NCBI RefSeq assembly: GCF_900167525.1 | Contig: NZ_FUZQ01000002.1 | Span: 310,001-374,000, forward strand | Length of the DNA: 64,000 bases | Reading direction: 5' to 3' | Source of the DNA: Krasilnikoviella flava | Lineage (GTDB): Bacteria; Actinomycetota; Actinomycetes; Actinomycetales; Cellulomonadaceae | Shown: positions 25,516 to 36,722 of the stretch, piece after piece | Numbering within the stretch: position 1 is the stretch's first letter | Layout of the letters: each line of letters starts with the position of its first letter | The notes under the pieces: generated by a model | The model's database searches: none | What the model saw: only the letters and a program-made list of their open reading frames with translations | Told to the model about the DNA's origin: nothing | Program-made: the position numbers and the translations under genes

Positions 25516-25968
25516 ATGCGGACGGCAGCAGGCGCCAGGCGCACCTCGACGGAGACCGGCACGGCCCTGCCCGCCGACGCCCGCACCGGCCCTCGCACGA
25601 TTCCCCGGCCCGACCGCCCCGCCGACCTGCGCGACTCCGTGCTCGCCGGACGGCGCGCCGCGCGCCGGGCCGCCGACGTCCTCGCGCACGCCGGGTGCAC
25701 CGTGGACGAGTGGCTGGTGCTGGACGCGCTGCGGGGCCTCCCGGGGAGCATGATGTCCGAGCTGCGCGCGGCGACGGTCACCGACAAGGCGACGCTCGGC
25801 CGCCGCGTGGACGCCCTCGTGACCCGTGCCCTGGTGTACCGCGAGGTGGACGCCTTCGACCGGCGCGTCGTCCGCGTCCACCTGTCGTCCCGGGGCCGGG
25901 ACGTGCTGTCAGGCCTCGACGCGCGGCTGGCGCAGCACGAGCAGGCCGACCACCCACGCGACCAGTAG
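25516..25968 (+). CDS. MarR-family transcriptional regulator
   Basis: A 150-residue regulator with a central winged helix: CTVDEWLVLDALRGLPGSMM (dimer/helix), SELRAATVTDKATLGRRVDALVTRALVYRE (recognition helix and turn) and RRVVRVHLSSRGRDVLSGLD (wing). The first 40 residues are disordered-looking. ATG 25516 follows GGAAGG; a GTG at 25486 is a weaker choice. Its 3' end overlaps the convergent NiCoT gene by 60 bases. Divergent from the AmiC-like gene, so it may control that gene, the urea operon or itself; ligand unknown. Confidence 0.82.
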   Translation: MRTAAGARRTSTETGTALPADARTGPRTIPRPDRPADLRDSVLAGRRAARRAADVLAHAGCTVDEWLVLDALRGLPGSMMSELRAATVTDKATLGRRVDALVTRALVYREVDAFDRRVVRVHLSSRGRDVLSGLDARLAQHEQADHPRDQ

Positions 25969-26898
25969 CACCCCGGCGAGCACGAGGCCGTAGGGCTCGA
26001 GGCTGACCGAGGCGCCCGGCACCCGGGCGAGCGCGGGCACGTGCTCGGCCGCCACCTGCACCAGCGTCACGCCGCCGATCCCCACCGCGGCCGCCGCGGA
26101 CACGCCGGTGACGAGCACGTCGTAGCGGAGGCGCCCTCGCCCGGCGGCACCGGTCCCCGCCCGGGCGTACGCGCGGCGGGCGGCCGAGCCCTGCACCGAG
26201 TCGAGCAGCGACATCCCGGCGGCGAACAGGACCGCCAGGGGCAGCGGCGCGTACCAGGGCACCTGGCCGAGGGCGGCCGACGCCGTCATCGCGAGCAGAC
26301 CGATCTCCGTGGCGGTGTCGAAGCCCAGACCGAACACCAGCCCCACGCCGTACATCCGCCCCGGACGGTCGGTGGCCCACGAGAACCGGCGCAGGGCCCA
26401 CGAGACCGGACCGCCTGCCGGCGCATGGTCGGGGTGACCGTGGGCGTGGGAGCCACCGTCCCGCGACGCCCGCAGCGTGCGCCGCAGCATGAGCACGTTC
26501 ACCACGGCGATGGCCAGCAGGAACGTGCCCGACACGACCGGCCCCCACACGCCGGTGAACCGGCGCCAGGGCGACGACTCGTCCTCGAGCGCGGGGGCGA
26601 GCGCCTGCACGCCGACGGCGAGGAGCAGCGCGGCCCCCACGACCACCGTCGAGTGGCCGAGCGAGAACCACAGGCCCACGCCGCGCGCGTCGCGGCCCTC
26701 GCGCACGAGCCGCCGGGTGGTGTTGTCGATCGTGGCGATGTGGTCGGCGTCGAACGCGTGCCGCAGGCCGAGCCCGTACGCGGTGAGGGCCATGACGAGG
26801 GTGATCGCGCCGGCCCCGCCGTCGAGCGCGAGGGTGGCGGCGAGACCGCCGATCCCCGCGACGTGCAGGGCGGCGACGACGAGGACGGTGCGGGTCAT
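25909..26898 (-). CDS. NiCoT-family nickel/cobalt transporter
   Basis: A 329-residue membrane permease of the HoxN/NixA family importing Ni2+ (or Co2+). The signature RHAFDADHIATIDNTTRR contains the HX4DH metal motif in the second transmembrane helix; LVFGLGFDTATEIGLL is the second signature, and several other hydrophobic helices are visible. A short His-rich loop, SHAHGHPDHAP, lies mid-protein. It is the last gene of the urea operon, right after ureD, whose stop overlaps its ATG, so nickel for urease is by far the likeliest cargo. Confidence 0.93.
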   Translation of the reverse strand: MTRTVLVVAALHVAGIGGLAATLALDGGAGAITLVMALTAYGLGLRHAFDADHIATIDNTTRRLVREGRDARGVGLWFSLGHSTVVVGAALLLAVGVQALAPALEDESSPWRRFTGVWGPVVSGTFLLAIAVVNVLMLRRTLRASRDGGSHAHGHPDHAPAGGPVSWALRRFSWATDRPGRMYGVGLVFGLGFDTATEIGLLAMTASAALGQVPWYAPLPLAVLFAAGMSLLDSVQGSAARRAYARAGTGAAGRGRLRYDVLVTGVSAAAAVGIGGVTLVQVAAEHVPALARVPGASVSLEPYGLVLAGVLLVAWVVGLLVLRQPRVEA

Positions 26899-27695
26899 GC
26901 GCTCTCCAGACAGGGGGCGGCCGGTGCGGGACCGGTTCCGGGCGGGTGGTCCCGCCACCTGTGAGACCGGTGCAGCGGGCTGAGATGAGCGGAGGCGCCG
27001 AGCCACCGGGTCAGCGTGCCCCCGCGCTCCAGGCGAAGGGTCACGGCGCCGTCGGTGCCGGGTAGCGGCCCGGGCGGGGCGGGGGCGTCGTCGGGCGCGC
27101 CGCGCAGGTCCGTGACCGTGTCGATCACGCGCCGCCCGCCGAGCACGCCGGGCACCGGCCGTTCGCCCGCGGCGACGACCTCCTCGACGAGCAGGGGCCC
27201 GCGGTCGTCGTGGACGGTGGAGCGCAGCACCACACGGCCGCCCCGCTCGCCGTCGCGGCCCAGCACCACCGTCTCGCGCAGCAGCAGCCGCGCCCCGGCG
27301 CCGAGGACGGCGTCCGTGGACCGGGTCACGTCCGCGCCGGTGGACACCACGAACGGCAGACCCGCCCAGGCGAGCCGGGCGCCGGCGCCGAGACGCACCT
27401 CGACGTCCCACCGGCACGACGCGCCGTCGCCGTCGTAGGCGACCGTGCCGCCGACGTCGGTCAGGGTGAGCGCGCACCCGTCGGCGACGTGCACGCGGAC
27501 CGCCACGTGGTCGCCGCCGAGCAGCACCGCGCCGGTGGCGACCAGCGCCACCTCGGCGTGCTCGGCGCCGCGTGCGACGGTCCGCACGGCGAGCAGGTCG
27601 TCCCGCGTGCGGACGCGCACGGGCGCGCCCGGCACCGTGCCCCGGTCGACCTCGACGGACGTGAGCCGCACGTCAGTGCGCGGGGGCGTGCTCAT
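26895..27695 (-). CDS. ureD: Urease accessory protein UreD
   Basis: UreD (UreH) is the scaffold that binds apo-urease and, with UreF and UreG, delivers nickel. Family features are [50 protein letters not shown] and [14 protein letters not shown]. It is a divergent but full-length (266 aa) member. Start is uncertain: ATG 27695 is used, but an ATG at 27719, inside a DNA repeat shared with the ureG tail, and a GTG at 27671 just past the ureG stop are both possible. The stop overlaps the NiCoT start. Confidence 0.88.
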   Translation of the reverse strand: MSTPPRTDVRLTSVEVDRGTVPGAPVRVRTRDDLLAVRTVARGAEHAEVALVATGAVLLGGDHVAVRVHVADGCALTLTDVGGTVAYDGDGASCRWDVEVRLGAGARLAWAGLPFVVSTGADVTRSTDAVLGAGARLLLRETVVLGRDGERGGRVVLRSTVHDDRGPLLVEEVVAAGERPVPGVLGGRRVIDTVTDLRGAPDDAPAPPGPLPGTDGAVTLRLERGGTLTRWLGASAHLSPLHRSHRWRDHPPGTGPAPAAPCLESA

Positions 27696-28473
27696 GCGCG
27701 TGCTCGTGCGGGTGCTCATGGTCCGAGTCGCCGTCGCCGTGGCTGTGCAGCACGCCGCCCTCCTCGTCGGCGTGGAAGTGCGGCGCCATCGGGCCGGGGT
27801 CCTGCGCGACGTGCACGCCCTCCCGGAACCGCTCGAGCACGCTGAGCAGCCATGCCCGCAGCGCCGCGACGGAGGCCTCGTCGGTGCGCGACAGCGCGAC
27901 GACGGCGCGGCCCTCGCGGGCGGCGGACGCGTCGGCGACCATCTGCTCCACGTCGACGCCGACGTACGGCGCCAGGTCCGTCTTGTTCACGACGAGGAGG
28001 TCGGCCCGGCCGATGCCCGGGCCGCCCTTGCGCGCGACGTCCCCGCCGCCCGCGACGTCGAGCACGAAGATCTGCGCGTCGACGAGGGCGGGGGAGAAGG
28101 TGGCGGTGAGGTTGTCCCCGCCGGACTCGATGATCACCAGGTCGAGCGGGGCGAAGTCCTGCTCGAGGTCCTCCGCGGCGAGCAGGTTCGCGGTGACGTC
28201 GTCGCGGATGGCGGTGTGCGGGCAGGCGCCGGTCTCGACGGCGCGGATCCTCTCCGGGTCCAGCACTCCCGCGGAGCGCAGGAAGCGGGCGTCCTCGTCG
28301 GTGTAGATGTCGTTGGTGATGACGCCGATCCGCAGCTCGTCGGCCAGCGCGCGGCACACGGTCGCGATCAGGGAGGACTTGCCGACGCCGACGGGGCCGG
28401 CGACGCCGAGGCGCAGGGCGCGGGCGGGACGGGCGTCGTCCTGGGTGGTCACGGGGGGAGTGGTCTCAGGCAC
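27673..28473 (-). CDS. ureG: Urease accessory GTPase UreG with C-terminal His-rich tail
   Basis: UreG is the SIMIBI-class GTPase that hands Ni2+ to urease. The P-loop is [13 protein letters not shown] (about 24-36), the metal-binding Cys-Pro-His is [12 protein letters not shown] (C84-P85-H86), and [13 protein letters not shown] and [14 protein letters not shown] are family motifs. Unusually, a tail of about 36 residues (from 230) carries 11 histidines, ending [15 protein letters not shown]; His-rich stretches in UreG homologues are usually N-terminal. It probably stores or chelates nickel. It overlaps ureF by 8 bases. Confidence 0.96.
   Translation of the reverse strand: MPETTPPVTTQDDARPARALRLGVAGPVGVGKSSLIATVCRALADELRIGVITNDIYTDEDARFLRSAGVLDPERIRAVETGACPHTAIRDDVTANLLAAEDLEQDFAPLDLVIIESGGDNLTATFSPALVDAQIFVLDVAGGGDVARKGGPGIGRADLLVVNKTDLAPYVGVDVEQMVADASAAREGRAVVALSRTDEASVAALRAWLLSVLERFREGVHVAQDPGPMAPHFHADEEGGVLHSHGDGDSDHEHPHEHAHEHAPAH
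27688..27723. repeat. 12-bp tandem repeat x3 at the ureG/ureD junction
   Basis: Three near-identical 12-bp units (GTGCTCATGCGC, GTGCTCGTGCGG, GTGCTCATGGTC on the plus strand) encode the His-Glu-His-Ala part of the UreG tail and, in another frame, the start region of UreD. Confidence 0.75.
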
Positions 28474-29221
28474 GGAACAACCTCTGGGTCTCGTGGGCGT
28501 GGGCCTCGGCCCAGCCCTCAGTCAACGGGGCACCGGAGGCCGGGATGTCCTCCGGGGTGGCGCACGCCGCGACGCGGAGCACGTGCTCCTCCGCCGCGGC
28601 GCACGCGTCGAGGACCCACCGCGCCGGGGCGAGGGGGTCCAGCGGCTCGAGCTTGAGCAGGGCCGACGCCGCGGTCTGGGCGTCGTCGTAGACGGTCAGG
28701 CGGACCACGTCCGCGGGCGGCATCCCGGCCGCCGCGCAGATCGCGCCGAGCACGACGGCGCGCGGTGGCGTGCCGGTGCCGTGCGGGGCGCCGGGCGCAC
28801 GACGGGCGGCCGCGTCGTGCCGGGCGACGACACGGACCGCCGCGCTGCCCGGCCACAGCGTGCGCGCGACGCGCAGGTACCCGCGCCCCAGCAGGCGCGA
28901 GGCCTCGCGCAGCGCCGGGGACGGCGTCCGCGCCGCCCAGGCCCGCACCACCCCGTCGACCCGGTCGTCGGGCCCGCCGGCGTCCGCGGCCGTCACGGGC
29001 CCGGCGCCGGCGAGCAGCCGTGCGGTGACCACCGCCGTGCCGGCCTCCACGAGGCTCACCGTCGTCGCCCGCCCGACCATCCACGCGGGCACGTCGGCGG
29101 GAGCCATCCCGCCGCGCAGCGCCGGCTCGAGACTCGCGGAGTGGGCGTGCCCGCCGCCGGGCAGGCGCGCGTCGGCGAGCAGCAGCGCGACCGTCGCGGG
29201 GTGCGGGGCGAGGAACGTCAT
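28466..29221 (-). CDS. ureF: Urease accessory protein UreF
   Basis: UreF regulates the UreG GTPase in the nickel-delivery complex. Typical features are [23 protein letters not shown] at the N-terminus, TALLL-like helices, and [15 protein letters not shown] near the C-terminus. It is a 251-residue all-helical protein. It lies between ureC (8 bases away) and ureG (overlapping). Sequence is quite diverged from enterobacterial UreF, as usual for actinobacteria. Confidence 0.9.
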   Translation of the reverse strand: MTFLAPHPATVALLLADARLPGGGHAHSASLEPALRGGMAPADVPAWMVGRATTVSLVEAGTAVVTARLLAGAGPVTAADAGGPDDRVDGVVRAWAARTPSPALREASRLLGRGYLRVARTLWPGSAAVRVVARHDAAARRAPGAPHGTGTPPRAVVLGAICAAAGMPPADVVRLTVYDDAQTAASALLKLEPLDPLAPARWVLDACAAAEEHVLRVAACATPEDIPASGAPLTEGWAEAHAHETQRLFRA

Positions 29222-29229
29222 GGGCGGGC

Positions 29230-30929
<1,700 letters not shown>

Positions 30930-30930
<1 letters not shown>

Positions 30931-31304
30931 CAGTCCTCCTGCTCCTCGTGCGGCTCCGGGCGGACGGCGCCGAGCGCGCCCCCGTCGGTCTTGCCTCGCT
31001 GGATGCCCGGCACGCGCCTGGCGCCGCGGATCGTCACGGCGTCGACCTCCCGGCTCACGCCGGGCTCGAACCGCTGCGACGTGCCCGACGGCACGTCGAG
31101 CCGGAAGCCGTGCGCCGTGACGCGATCGAAGCGGAGCGCGGCGTTGGCGTCGGGCAGGTGGACGTGCGAGCCCACCTGCACCGGCCGGTCGCCGGTGTTC
31201 TCCACGACGAGGCGCAGGCGCTCGTGCGCGGGGCGCGGGTTGAGCTCGATCCGGCCGGGGGCGACGCGGGTCGCGCCGGGGCCGGTGGACGGGTGTGCGG
31301 ACAC
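30930..31304 (-). CDS. ureB: Urease subunit beta
   Basis: Structural beta subunit, 124 aa. The core [22 protein letters not shown] followed by [20 protein letters not shown] and [10 protein letters not shown] is diagnostic. GTG 31304 gives [17 protein letters not shown] and is preceded by GGAGGGA-like sequence. Separate A, B and C subunits, as here, are the common bacterial layout. Confidence 0.96.
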
Positions 31305-31339
31305 GGTTCCCTCCTGTCGGGTCGTGATCGGTGGAACGG

Positions 31340-31642
31340 TCAGGGGATCGGGTGGTGGAGGGTGACGAGCTTGCGTCCGTCGGGGAACGTGGCCTCGACC
31401 TGGACGTCGGTGAGCAGCTCCGGCACGCCGGCCATCACCTGCTCGCGCGACAGCACGTCGCGGCCGGTGCGCATGAGGGTCGCGACGTCGGAGCCCTCGC
31501 GGGCCCGTTCGATCACCCAGCACGACAGCAGCGCCACGGACTCGGGATGGTTGAGCCGCACGCCGCGCGCGAGGCGGTCGCGCGCCACCATGCCCGCGAC
31601 GGCGAGCAGCAGCTTCTCGGTGTCGGCGGGGGTCAGGTGCAC
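31340..31642 (-). CDS. ureA: Urease subunit gamma
   Basis: Structural gamma subunit, exactly 100 aa as usual. [45 protein letters not shown] and [18 protein letters not shown] are diagnostic. It starts with GTG, preceded by GAGGAG, 35 bases after urtE, showing that the urea transporter and urease genes form one transcription unit. Confidence 0.97.
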   Translation of the reverse strand: MHLTPADTEKLLLAVAGMVARDRLARGVRLNHPESVALLSCWVIERAREGSDVATLMRTGRDVLSREQVMAGVPELLTDVQVEATFPDGRKLVTLHHPIP

Positions 31643-31676
31643 GGGGACTCCTCGGTTCGGCGGGGGACGGGGAGGG

Positions 31677-32378
31677 TCACAGGGCCATCGCCTCCCGTGC
31701 GCCGGCGACGGCGGCGGCCCCGCCGCCGGTCCCGCGGTGCGACACCCGTCCGGAGGCGAGCACGGCGTACTCGGCCGCGTGCTCGACGGCGTAGCCGAGG
31801 TGCTGCTCGACCAGCAGCGCCGACAGCCCGCCCGCGGTCGTCAGGGCGGTGATCGCCCCGTAGATCTCGCTCACGACGTTCGGCTGGATGCCCTCGGCCG
31901 GCTCGTCGAGCACGAGCAGGCGCGGCCCGGTGACGAGCGCCCGGGCGATCGCGAGCTGCTGGCGCTGGCCGCCGGAGAGCAGTCCCGCCGGGCGGCCGAG
32001 CAGCTCGCGCAGCGCGGGGAAGAGGTCCAGGGCCTCGTCGGTGCGGCGACGGCCGGCGGCGCCATGGGCGTCGGCGACCACCTGCAGGTTCTCGCGCGCG
32101 GTGAGCTGGCCGAACGACTGCTGGCCCTGCGGCACGTAGGCGATCCCCGCGCGGACGCGGCGGTGCGTGGGCCGGCGGGTGATGTCCTCGCCCGCGAGCC
32201 GCACGGTCCCGCTGCGCGCCGGCAGCAGGCCGAGGACGGCCTTGAGGAGCGTCGTCTTGCCCGCACCGTTGTGTCCCAGGACCGCGGTGAGCGTGCCCTC
32301 GGTGACGGCGAGATCGACGTCGTGCACCACGGTCGTGCGGCCGTACCCCGTGCTCACGCCGCTCAGCTCGAGCATCAT
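31677..32378 (-). CDS. urtE: Urea ABC transporter ATP-binding subunit UrtE
   Basis: A 233-residue ABC ATPase of the branched-chain amino acid/urea (LivF-like) class. Walker A is [17 protein letters not shown], the Q-loop region [19 protein letters not shown], the ABC signature [16 protein letters not shown] and Walker [26 protein letters not shown] is typical of UrtE. Two tandem ATGs stand at 32378 and 32375; the first overlaps the urtD stop. It drives urea uptake together with UrtD. Confidence 0.94.
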   Translation of the reverse strand: MMLELSGVSTGYGRTTVVHDVDLAVTEGTLTAVLGHNGAGKTTLLKAVLGLLPARSGTVRLAGEDITRRPTHRRVRAGIAYVPQGQQSFGQLTARENLQVVADAHGAAGRRRTDEALDLFPALRELLGRPAGLLSGGQRQQLAIARALVTGPRLLVLDEPAEGIQPNVVSEIYGAITALTTAGGLSALLVEQHLGYAVEHAAEYAVLASGRVSHRGTGGGAAAVAGAREAMAL

Positions 32379-33208
32379 GCGGGTCCCTCCGTCGCGGTGG
32401 CCGGTTCGCCGGCGGGCGCGCCGAGGTACACCTCGACGACGGCCGGGTCCTGCTGCACCTCGGCGACGGTCCCCTCGGCGAGGACGCGGCCCTGGTGCAT
32501 CACGGTCACCGAGTCGGCGTAGGAGCGAAGAAACTCCATGTCGTGCTCGACGACCACGACGACGCGCTGGGATCCCACCCGGCGCAGCAGCTCGCCGGTC
32601 TCCTCGCGCTCGGCCTGGGTCATGCCCGCGACGGGCTCGTCCAGGAGCAGCAGATGGGCGTCCTGCACCAGCAGCATGCCGATCTCGAGCCACTGCTTCT
32701 GGCCGTGCGCCAGGACGCCGGCCGGCACGTCGCGCAGCGCGGTGAGGCCGACGGTCTCCATCGCCTGCTCGACGGCGTCGGGCGTGGCCCGGCGCCGGCG
32801 CAGCATCGTGGCGGGGCCGCGGCGGGCGCCGGCGGCGATGTCGAGGTTCTGCAGCACGGTGAGCTCCTCGAAGACGCTCGCCGTCTGGAACGTGCGGCCC
32901 ACGCCGGCGCGCGCGACGCGGTGGGTGGCGCGTCCCAGCAGCTCGGTGCCGCCGAACCGGGCCGAGCCCGCCGCGGCCCGCACCAGCCCGGTGACGGCGT
33001 CGATGAGCGTCGTCTTGCCCGCGCCGTTCGGCCCGATGAGGAACCGCAGGTCGCCCTGGGTGACCGTGAGGTCGACGTCGCGGACGGCGACGAAGCCGCC
33101 GAACTCCACCCGCAGGCCGCGCACCTCGAGGTAGTCGTGGCGGAACCGGGCGGTGTCGTCGCCCAGCAGCGCGTCGGCGGCCGCCAGGTCGATCTCGGGG
33201 GTGGTCAT
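32375..33208 (-). CDS. urtD: Urea ABC transporter ATP-binding subunit UrtD
   Basis: A 277-residue LivG-like ATPase. Walker A is [19 protein letters not shown], the switch segment GVGRTFQTASVFEELTVLQNL, the signature region LAHGQKQWLEIGMLL (the degenerate HGQKQWLEI form is characteristic of UrtD) and Walker B LLLLDEPVAGMTQAE. ATG 33208 overlaps the urtC stop in ATGA. Confidence 0.95.
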   Translation of the reverse strand: MTTPEIDLAAADALLGDDTARFRHDYLEVRGLRVEFGGFVAVRDVDLTVTQGDLRFLIGPNGAGKTTLIDAVTGLVRAAAGSARFGGTELLGRATHRVARAGVGRTFQTASVFEELTVLQNLDIAAGARRGPATMLRRRRATPDAVEQAMETVGLTALRDVPAGVLAHGQKQWLEIGMLLVQDAHLLLLDEPVAGMTQAEREETGELLRRVGSQRVVVVVEHDMEFLRSYADSVTVMHQGRVLAEGTVAEVQQDPAVVEVYLGAPAGEPATATEGPA

Positions 33209-34371
33209 GCGCGGCTCCCTTCGGGGAGGAGGTCGGCGGCCGGGGGGCCGTCCGACGAGACGGGGGCCGGGGCGCCCGGCTCCTCCTCGCGCGCGGGCCG
33301 GCGGCGCCGGCGCAGCGTCGTCCGGAGCGACGCGAGGCCGCCGGGCAGGAACGCGACGACGAGGATGAACAGGGCGCCCTGGAGGTAGATCCAGCCGGAC
33401 GGGAACTGCTCGGACATCGTGGTCTGGGCCCAGCTCACGGCGACCGACCCGAGCACGGGGCCGAGGAGGGTCGCCCGGCCGCCGATCGCGACGCCGACGA
33501 GGAAGCCGATGGACGGCACCACGCCGACGTCGGCAGGGGAGATGATCCCGACGATGGGCACGAACAGCGCTCCGCCCACGGCGGCCATCACGGCCGCGAC
33601 CACGTACACGGCCGTCTTGACGGCGGCCGGATCGTAGCCGAGGAACCGCACGCGGTCCTCCTGGTCGCGCACCGCGACGAGCACCTCGCCGAAGCGCGAC
33701 ACCATGAGCTGGCGGGCCACGACCACCATGACGATCAGCACCCCGGCGGCGATCAGGTAGAGCATCCGCTGGTTGACGGGGTCGGCGAGGTCGTAGCCGA
33801 AGAACGACCGGAACCCGTTGAGCCCGTTGGTGCCGCCCGTCGTCTGCTGCTGACCGATCAGGAGGATGGCGAACGCGGCGGCGAGCGCCTGCGACAGGAT
33901 CGCGAAGTACGCGCCGCGCACCCGCCGCGTGAAGACCGCCCACCCCAGCACGGCGGCGAGCGCGGCGGGCACCAGCACCACCAGGGCGAGCGCCACGACG
34001 GGCGAGCGCAGCGGCTCCCACCAGCCCGGCACCTCGCCCGTGCCGTAGAGCAGCATGAAGTCGGGCACGCCGCCGGGGCCGGCGTCGGCGAGCTTGAGGT
34101 GCATCGCCATGAGGTACGCGCCCAGGCCGAAGTAGACCCCCTGGCCGAGGGTGAGCAGGCCGCCCCGGCCCCACGCGAGACCGATCCCGACGGCGACCAT
34201 CGCCAGGCACAGGAACTTGCCCAGCAGGCCGAGCCGGAACGGGCTGAGCAGCACCGGGGCGACGGCCATGAGGAGGACGGCGGCGAGGCCGAACCCTGCC
34301 AGGGCGCGCGCCCGCCCCGGGCGGGCGAGCACGGCCAGTCGTGCGGTGAGGGTGCTCGTGCGGCCCGTCAT
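33205..34371 (-). CDS. urtC: Urea ABC transporter permease UrtC
   Basis: A 388-residue LivM-like membrane permease with about eight to ten hydrophobic segments. WGRGGLLTLGQGVYFGLGAYLMAMHL, YFAILSQALAAAFAILLIGQQ and TNGLNGFRSFFGYDL are UrtC-like motifs. The C-terminus carries an Arg-rich then Pro/Glu-rich tail. ATG 34371 overlaps the urtB stop. Confidence 0.94.
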   Translation of the reverse strand: MTGRTSTLTARLAVLARPGRARALAGFGLAAVLLMAVAPVLLSPFRLGLLGKFLCLAMVAVGIGLAWGRGGLLTLGQGVYFGLGAYLMAMHLKLADAGPGGVPDFMLLYGTGEVPGWWEPLRSPVVALALVVLVPAALAAVLGWAVFTRRVRGAYFAILSQALAAAFAILLIGQQQTTGGTNGLNGFRSFFGYDLADPVNQRMLYLIAAGVLIVMVVVARQLMVSRFGEVLVAVRDQEDRVRFLGYDPAAVKTAVYVVAAVMAAVGGALFVPIVGIISPADVGVVPSIGFLVGVAIGGRATLLGPVLGSVAVSWAQTTMSEQFPSGWIYLQGALFILVVAFLPGGLASLRTTLRRRRRPAREEEPGAPAPVSSDGPPAADLLPEGSRA

Positions 34372-35252
34372 GCGAGGCTCCTCGTCCGGACCGAGACCAG
34401 GCCCTGGGGTCGTACCTGCAGGAAGGCGACGATGACGACGAAGACGAGCACCTTCGCGACGGACGCCGTGGTGGAGAACTCGAAGAACGACTGCAGCAGG
34501 CCGAGCGCGGTCGCCGCGATGACGGTGCCCTTGATCTGCCCGATGCCGCCGGCGACGACCACGAGGAACGCGTCGACGATGTAGCTGGTGCCGAGCGTCG
34601 GGCCGACGGACCCGAGCAGGGTGAGCGCGACGCCCGCCACGCCTGCGAGCCCGGAGCCGATGAAGAACGTCAGGCGGTCCGTGGCCCGCGACGAGATGCC
34701 CGACGCCTCGGCCAGGTCCCGGTGCTGCACGACGGCCCGGATCCGCCGCCCCAGCGGGGTGGCCCGCAGGACGAGGGCCAGGGCGACGATGCACACCACG
34801 GCCAGCGCCAGGATGAACAGCCGTGTCTTCGGCAGGGCGAGCCCGCCGACCGTGACCGCGCCGGAGAGCCAGCCGGGCGCGGCCACGTCGACGTTGGGGG
34901 CGCCGAACACGTCGCGCGCCACCTGCTGCAGCACCAGCGCGACGCCCCACGTGACGAGCAGCGTGTCGAGCGGACGTCGGTACATGCGGTGGATCAGCGT
35001 CGCCTCGAGCAGCAGCCCGAGCGCCCCGCCCACCAGGAAACCGAGGGGCAGCGACACGAGCAGGCTCGCGCCGGGGTCGCCGAGGAGACCCTGGATCACG
35101 AACGCCGTGTAGGCGCCGGCCATCATGAACTCACCGTGGGCCATGTTGATCACGCCCATCTGACCGAACGTCAGGGCGAGGCCCAGGGCCGCGAGGAGCA
35201 GCACCGAGCCGAGGCTCAGGCCCGCGAAGAGCTGGGAGAGGAGGGTCTCCAT
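34368..35252 (-). CDS. urtB: Urea ABC transporter permease UrtB
   Basis: A 294-residue LivH-like membrane permease. LALTFGQMGVINMAHGEFMMAGAYTAFVIQ, TLLVTWGVALVLQQVARDVFGAPNV and TLGTSYIVDAFLVVVAGGIGQIKGT identify the urea branch of the family. Sits one base after urtA, so it belongs to the same mRNA; it has no N-terminal periplasmic domain, unlike some proteobacterial UrtB. Confidence 0.94.
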   Translation of the reverse strand: METLLSQLFAGLSLGSVLLLAALGLALTFGQMGVINMAHGEFMMAGAYTAFVIQGLLGDPGASLLVSLPLGFLVGGALGLLLEATLIHRMYRRPLDTLLVTWGVALVLQQVARDVFGAPNVDVAAPGWLSGAVTVGGLALPKTRLFILALAVVCIVALALVLRATPLGRRIRAVVQHRDLAEASGISSRATDRLTFFIGSGLAGVAGVALTLLGSVGPTLGTSYIVDAFLVVVAGGIGQIKGTVIAATALGLLQSFFEFSTTASVAKVLVFVVIVAFLQVRPQGLVSVRTRSLA

Positions 35253-35253
35253 G

Positions 35254-36549
35254 TCAGGACAGGTCCTCGGCCCAGTCGTAGCCCTCGAGGAACGGGTCGG
35301 GCTCGATCGGCTCCTGCGAGCTCCACTCGGTGTGGATGAGGCCGTCGTCGCCGATCCGCCCGATGAGGGCCGTCTTGGCGACGTGGTGGTTGTCGCCGTC
35401 CACGACGACGGTGCCCTCCGGCGCGTCGAAGGTGACGCCGTCGGCGGCCTCCTGCACGTCCGCGACGTCGAAGGACTCCGCCTTCTCGACCATCGCCCTC
35501 CACAGGTAGAGCGACGTGTAGGCGGCCTCCATCGGGTCGGACGTCGGTCGGTCCTCGCCGTACTCGGCCTTGAACGCCTTCACGAACGCGTCGTTCTCCG
35601 GGCTGTCGACCGTCTGGTAGTAGTTCCAGGCGGTGAGCTGCCCCTCGATGTTGTCGACGCCGATGCCGCCGACCTCCTCCTCCGCGATCGAGACGGAGAC
35701 GACGGGCATGTCGTCGGCCGAGAGCCCGGCGTTGTTGTACTCCTTGAAGAATGCGACGTTGGAGTCGCCGTTCAGGGTGTTGAACACGGCGTCGGCGTCG
35801 GCCGCCTTGACCTTGTTGACGATGGTCGAGAAGTCCGTGTGGCCGAGCGGCGCGTACTCCTCCCCGACGATCTCGATGTCGTGGGCCGCGGCGTAGGCGT
35901 TGATGATCTTGTTCGCCGTGCGCGGGAAGACGTAGTCGGAGCCGACCAGGAACAGGGACTTGGCACCCTGCTCGGCGAGGTAGTCCAACGCGGGCACGAT
36001 CTGCTGGTTGGTCGTGGCGCCCGTGTAGAAGATGTTCTCCGACGACTCGAGGCCCTCGTACTGCACCGGGTAGAACAGCAGCGAGTCGTTCGCCTCGAAG
36101 ACCGGCAGCATCGCCTTGCGCGAGGCCGACGTCCACCCGCCGAAGACGGCCGCGACGCAGTCGCTGGTGATGAGCTTGGACGCCTTCTCCGCGAAGACGG
36201 TGGGCTCCGACTGCCCGTCCTCGGAGACGATCTCGAGCTGCTTGCCGAGCACCCCGCCGTCGGCGTTGATCTCGTCCGCGGCGAGCTGCAGCGAGTCGTG
36301 CACGGTCTGCTCGGAGATCGCCATCGTGCCCGAGAGCGAGTTGAGGAAGCCGACCTTGACCGCGTCCCCCGAGGTGTCGACGCAGCCCGCGGCCGCCGAG
36401 GACGACGCGCCGCCGCCGGCCGCGTCGACCTTGGCCCCGCACGCGGTGAGGACCGCGACCGCGAGGACGGCGAGCGAGGCGACGACAGGTCGGGTGATGG
36501 TGGCGGTGCGCGTGGTGCCCGTGGTGCCCGTGCTGCTGCGAGGACGCAT
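35254..36549 (-). CDS. urtA: Urea ABC transporter substrate-binding lipoprotein UrtA
   Basis: A 431-residue exported binding protein. The N-terminus has Arg and Thr, a hydrophobic core and a lipobox ending LTAC (lipidated Cys about 37). The mature part shows [56 protein letters not shown] and [20 protein letters not shown], all typical of UrtA. It is the first gene of the long urea operon and has the operon's putative operators in the 170-base gap upstream. Confidence 0.95.
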   Translation of the reverse strand: MRPRSSTGTTGTTRTATITRPVVASLAVLAVAVLTACGAKVDAAGGGASSSAAAGCVDTSGDAVKVGFLNSLSGTMAISEQTVHDSLQLAADEINADGGVLGKQLEIVSEDGQSEPTVFAEKASKLITSDCVAAVFGGWTSASRKAMLPVFEANDSLLFYPVQYEGLESSENIFYTGATTNQQIVPALDYLAEQGAKSLFLVGSDYVFPRTANKIINAYAAAHDIEIVGEEYAPLGHTDFSTIVNKVKAADADAVFNTLNGDSNVAFFKEYNNAGLSADDMPVVSVSIAEEEVGGIGVDNIEGQLTAWNYYQTVDSPENDAFVKAFKAEYGEDRPTSDPMEAAYTSLYLWRAMVEKAESFDVADVQEAADGVTFDAPEGTVVVDGDNHHVAKTALIGRIGDDGLIHTEWSSQEPIEPDPFLEGYDWAEDLS

Positions 36550-36589
36550 GGTGCTCCGTTCGTGGCCGTGGCCCGCGAGGGCCCGATGA

Positions 36590-36638
36590 GGTTCAGGCGA
36601 ACCCGCTCGGCCCGGAGCCGACTAGGTTCAGATGAACC
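36590..36638. promoter_or_regulatory. Two GGTTC-N4-GAACC palindromes upstream of urtA
   Basis: GGTTCAGGCGAACC (36590-36603) and GGTTCAGATGAACC (36625-36638) are two near-identical dyads 35 bases apart, 41-89 bases upstream of the urtA start and also upstream of tsaD. Their repetition and position suggest cooperative operators for the urea operon; the regulator is unknown. Confidence 0.6.
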
Positions 36639-36673
36639 CAAGTACGCCCACATGTCGCGGTCGTGAGTTCGGC

Positions 36674-36689
36674 GTCACCATCGTGTTAC
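36674..36689 (-). promoter_or_regulatory. GlnR-like box upstream of urtA
   Basis: On the minus strand the site reads GTAAC-N6-GTGAC (plus strand GTCAC-N6-GTTAC), matching the AC-N9-AC layout described for actinobacterial GlnR nitrogen-regulator sites. It lies about 125 bases upstream of urtA. Urea uptake and urease genes are known GlnR targets in some actinobacteria; binding here is inferred. Confidence 0.4.
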
Positions 36690-36722
36690 GGCTGCTCCGG
36701 GCCACGATGCGATCATGGAGCC

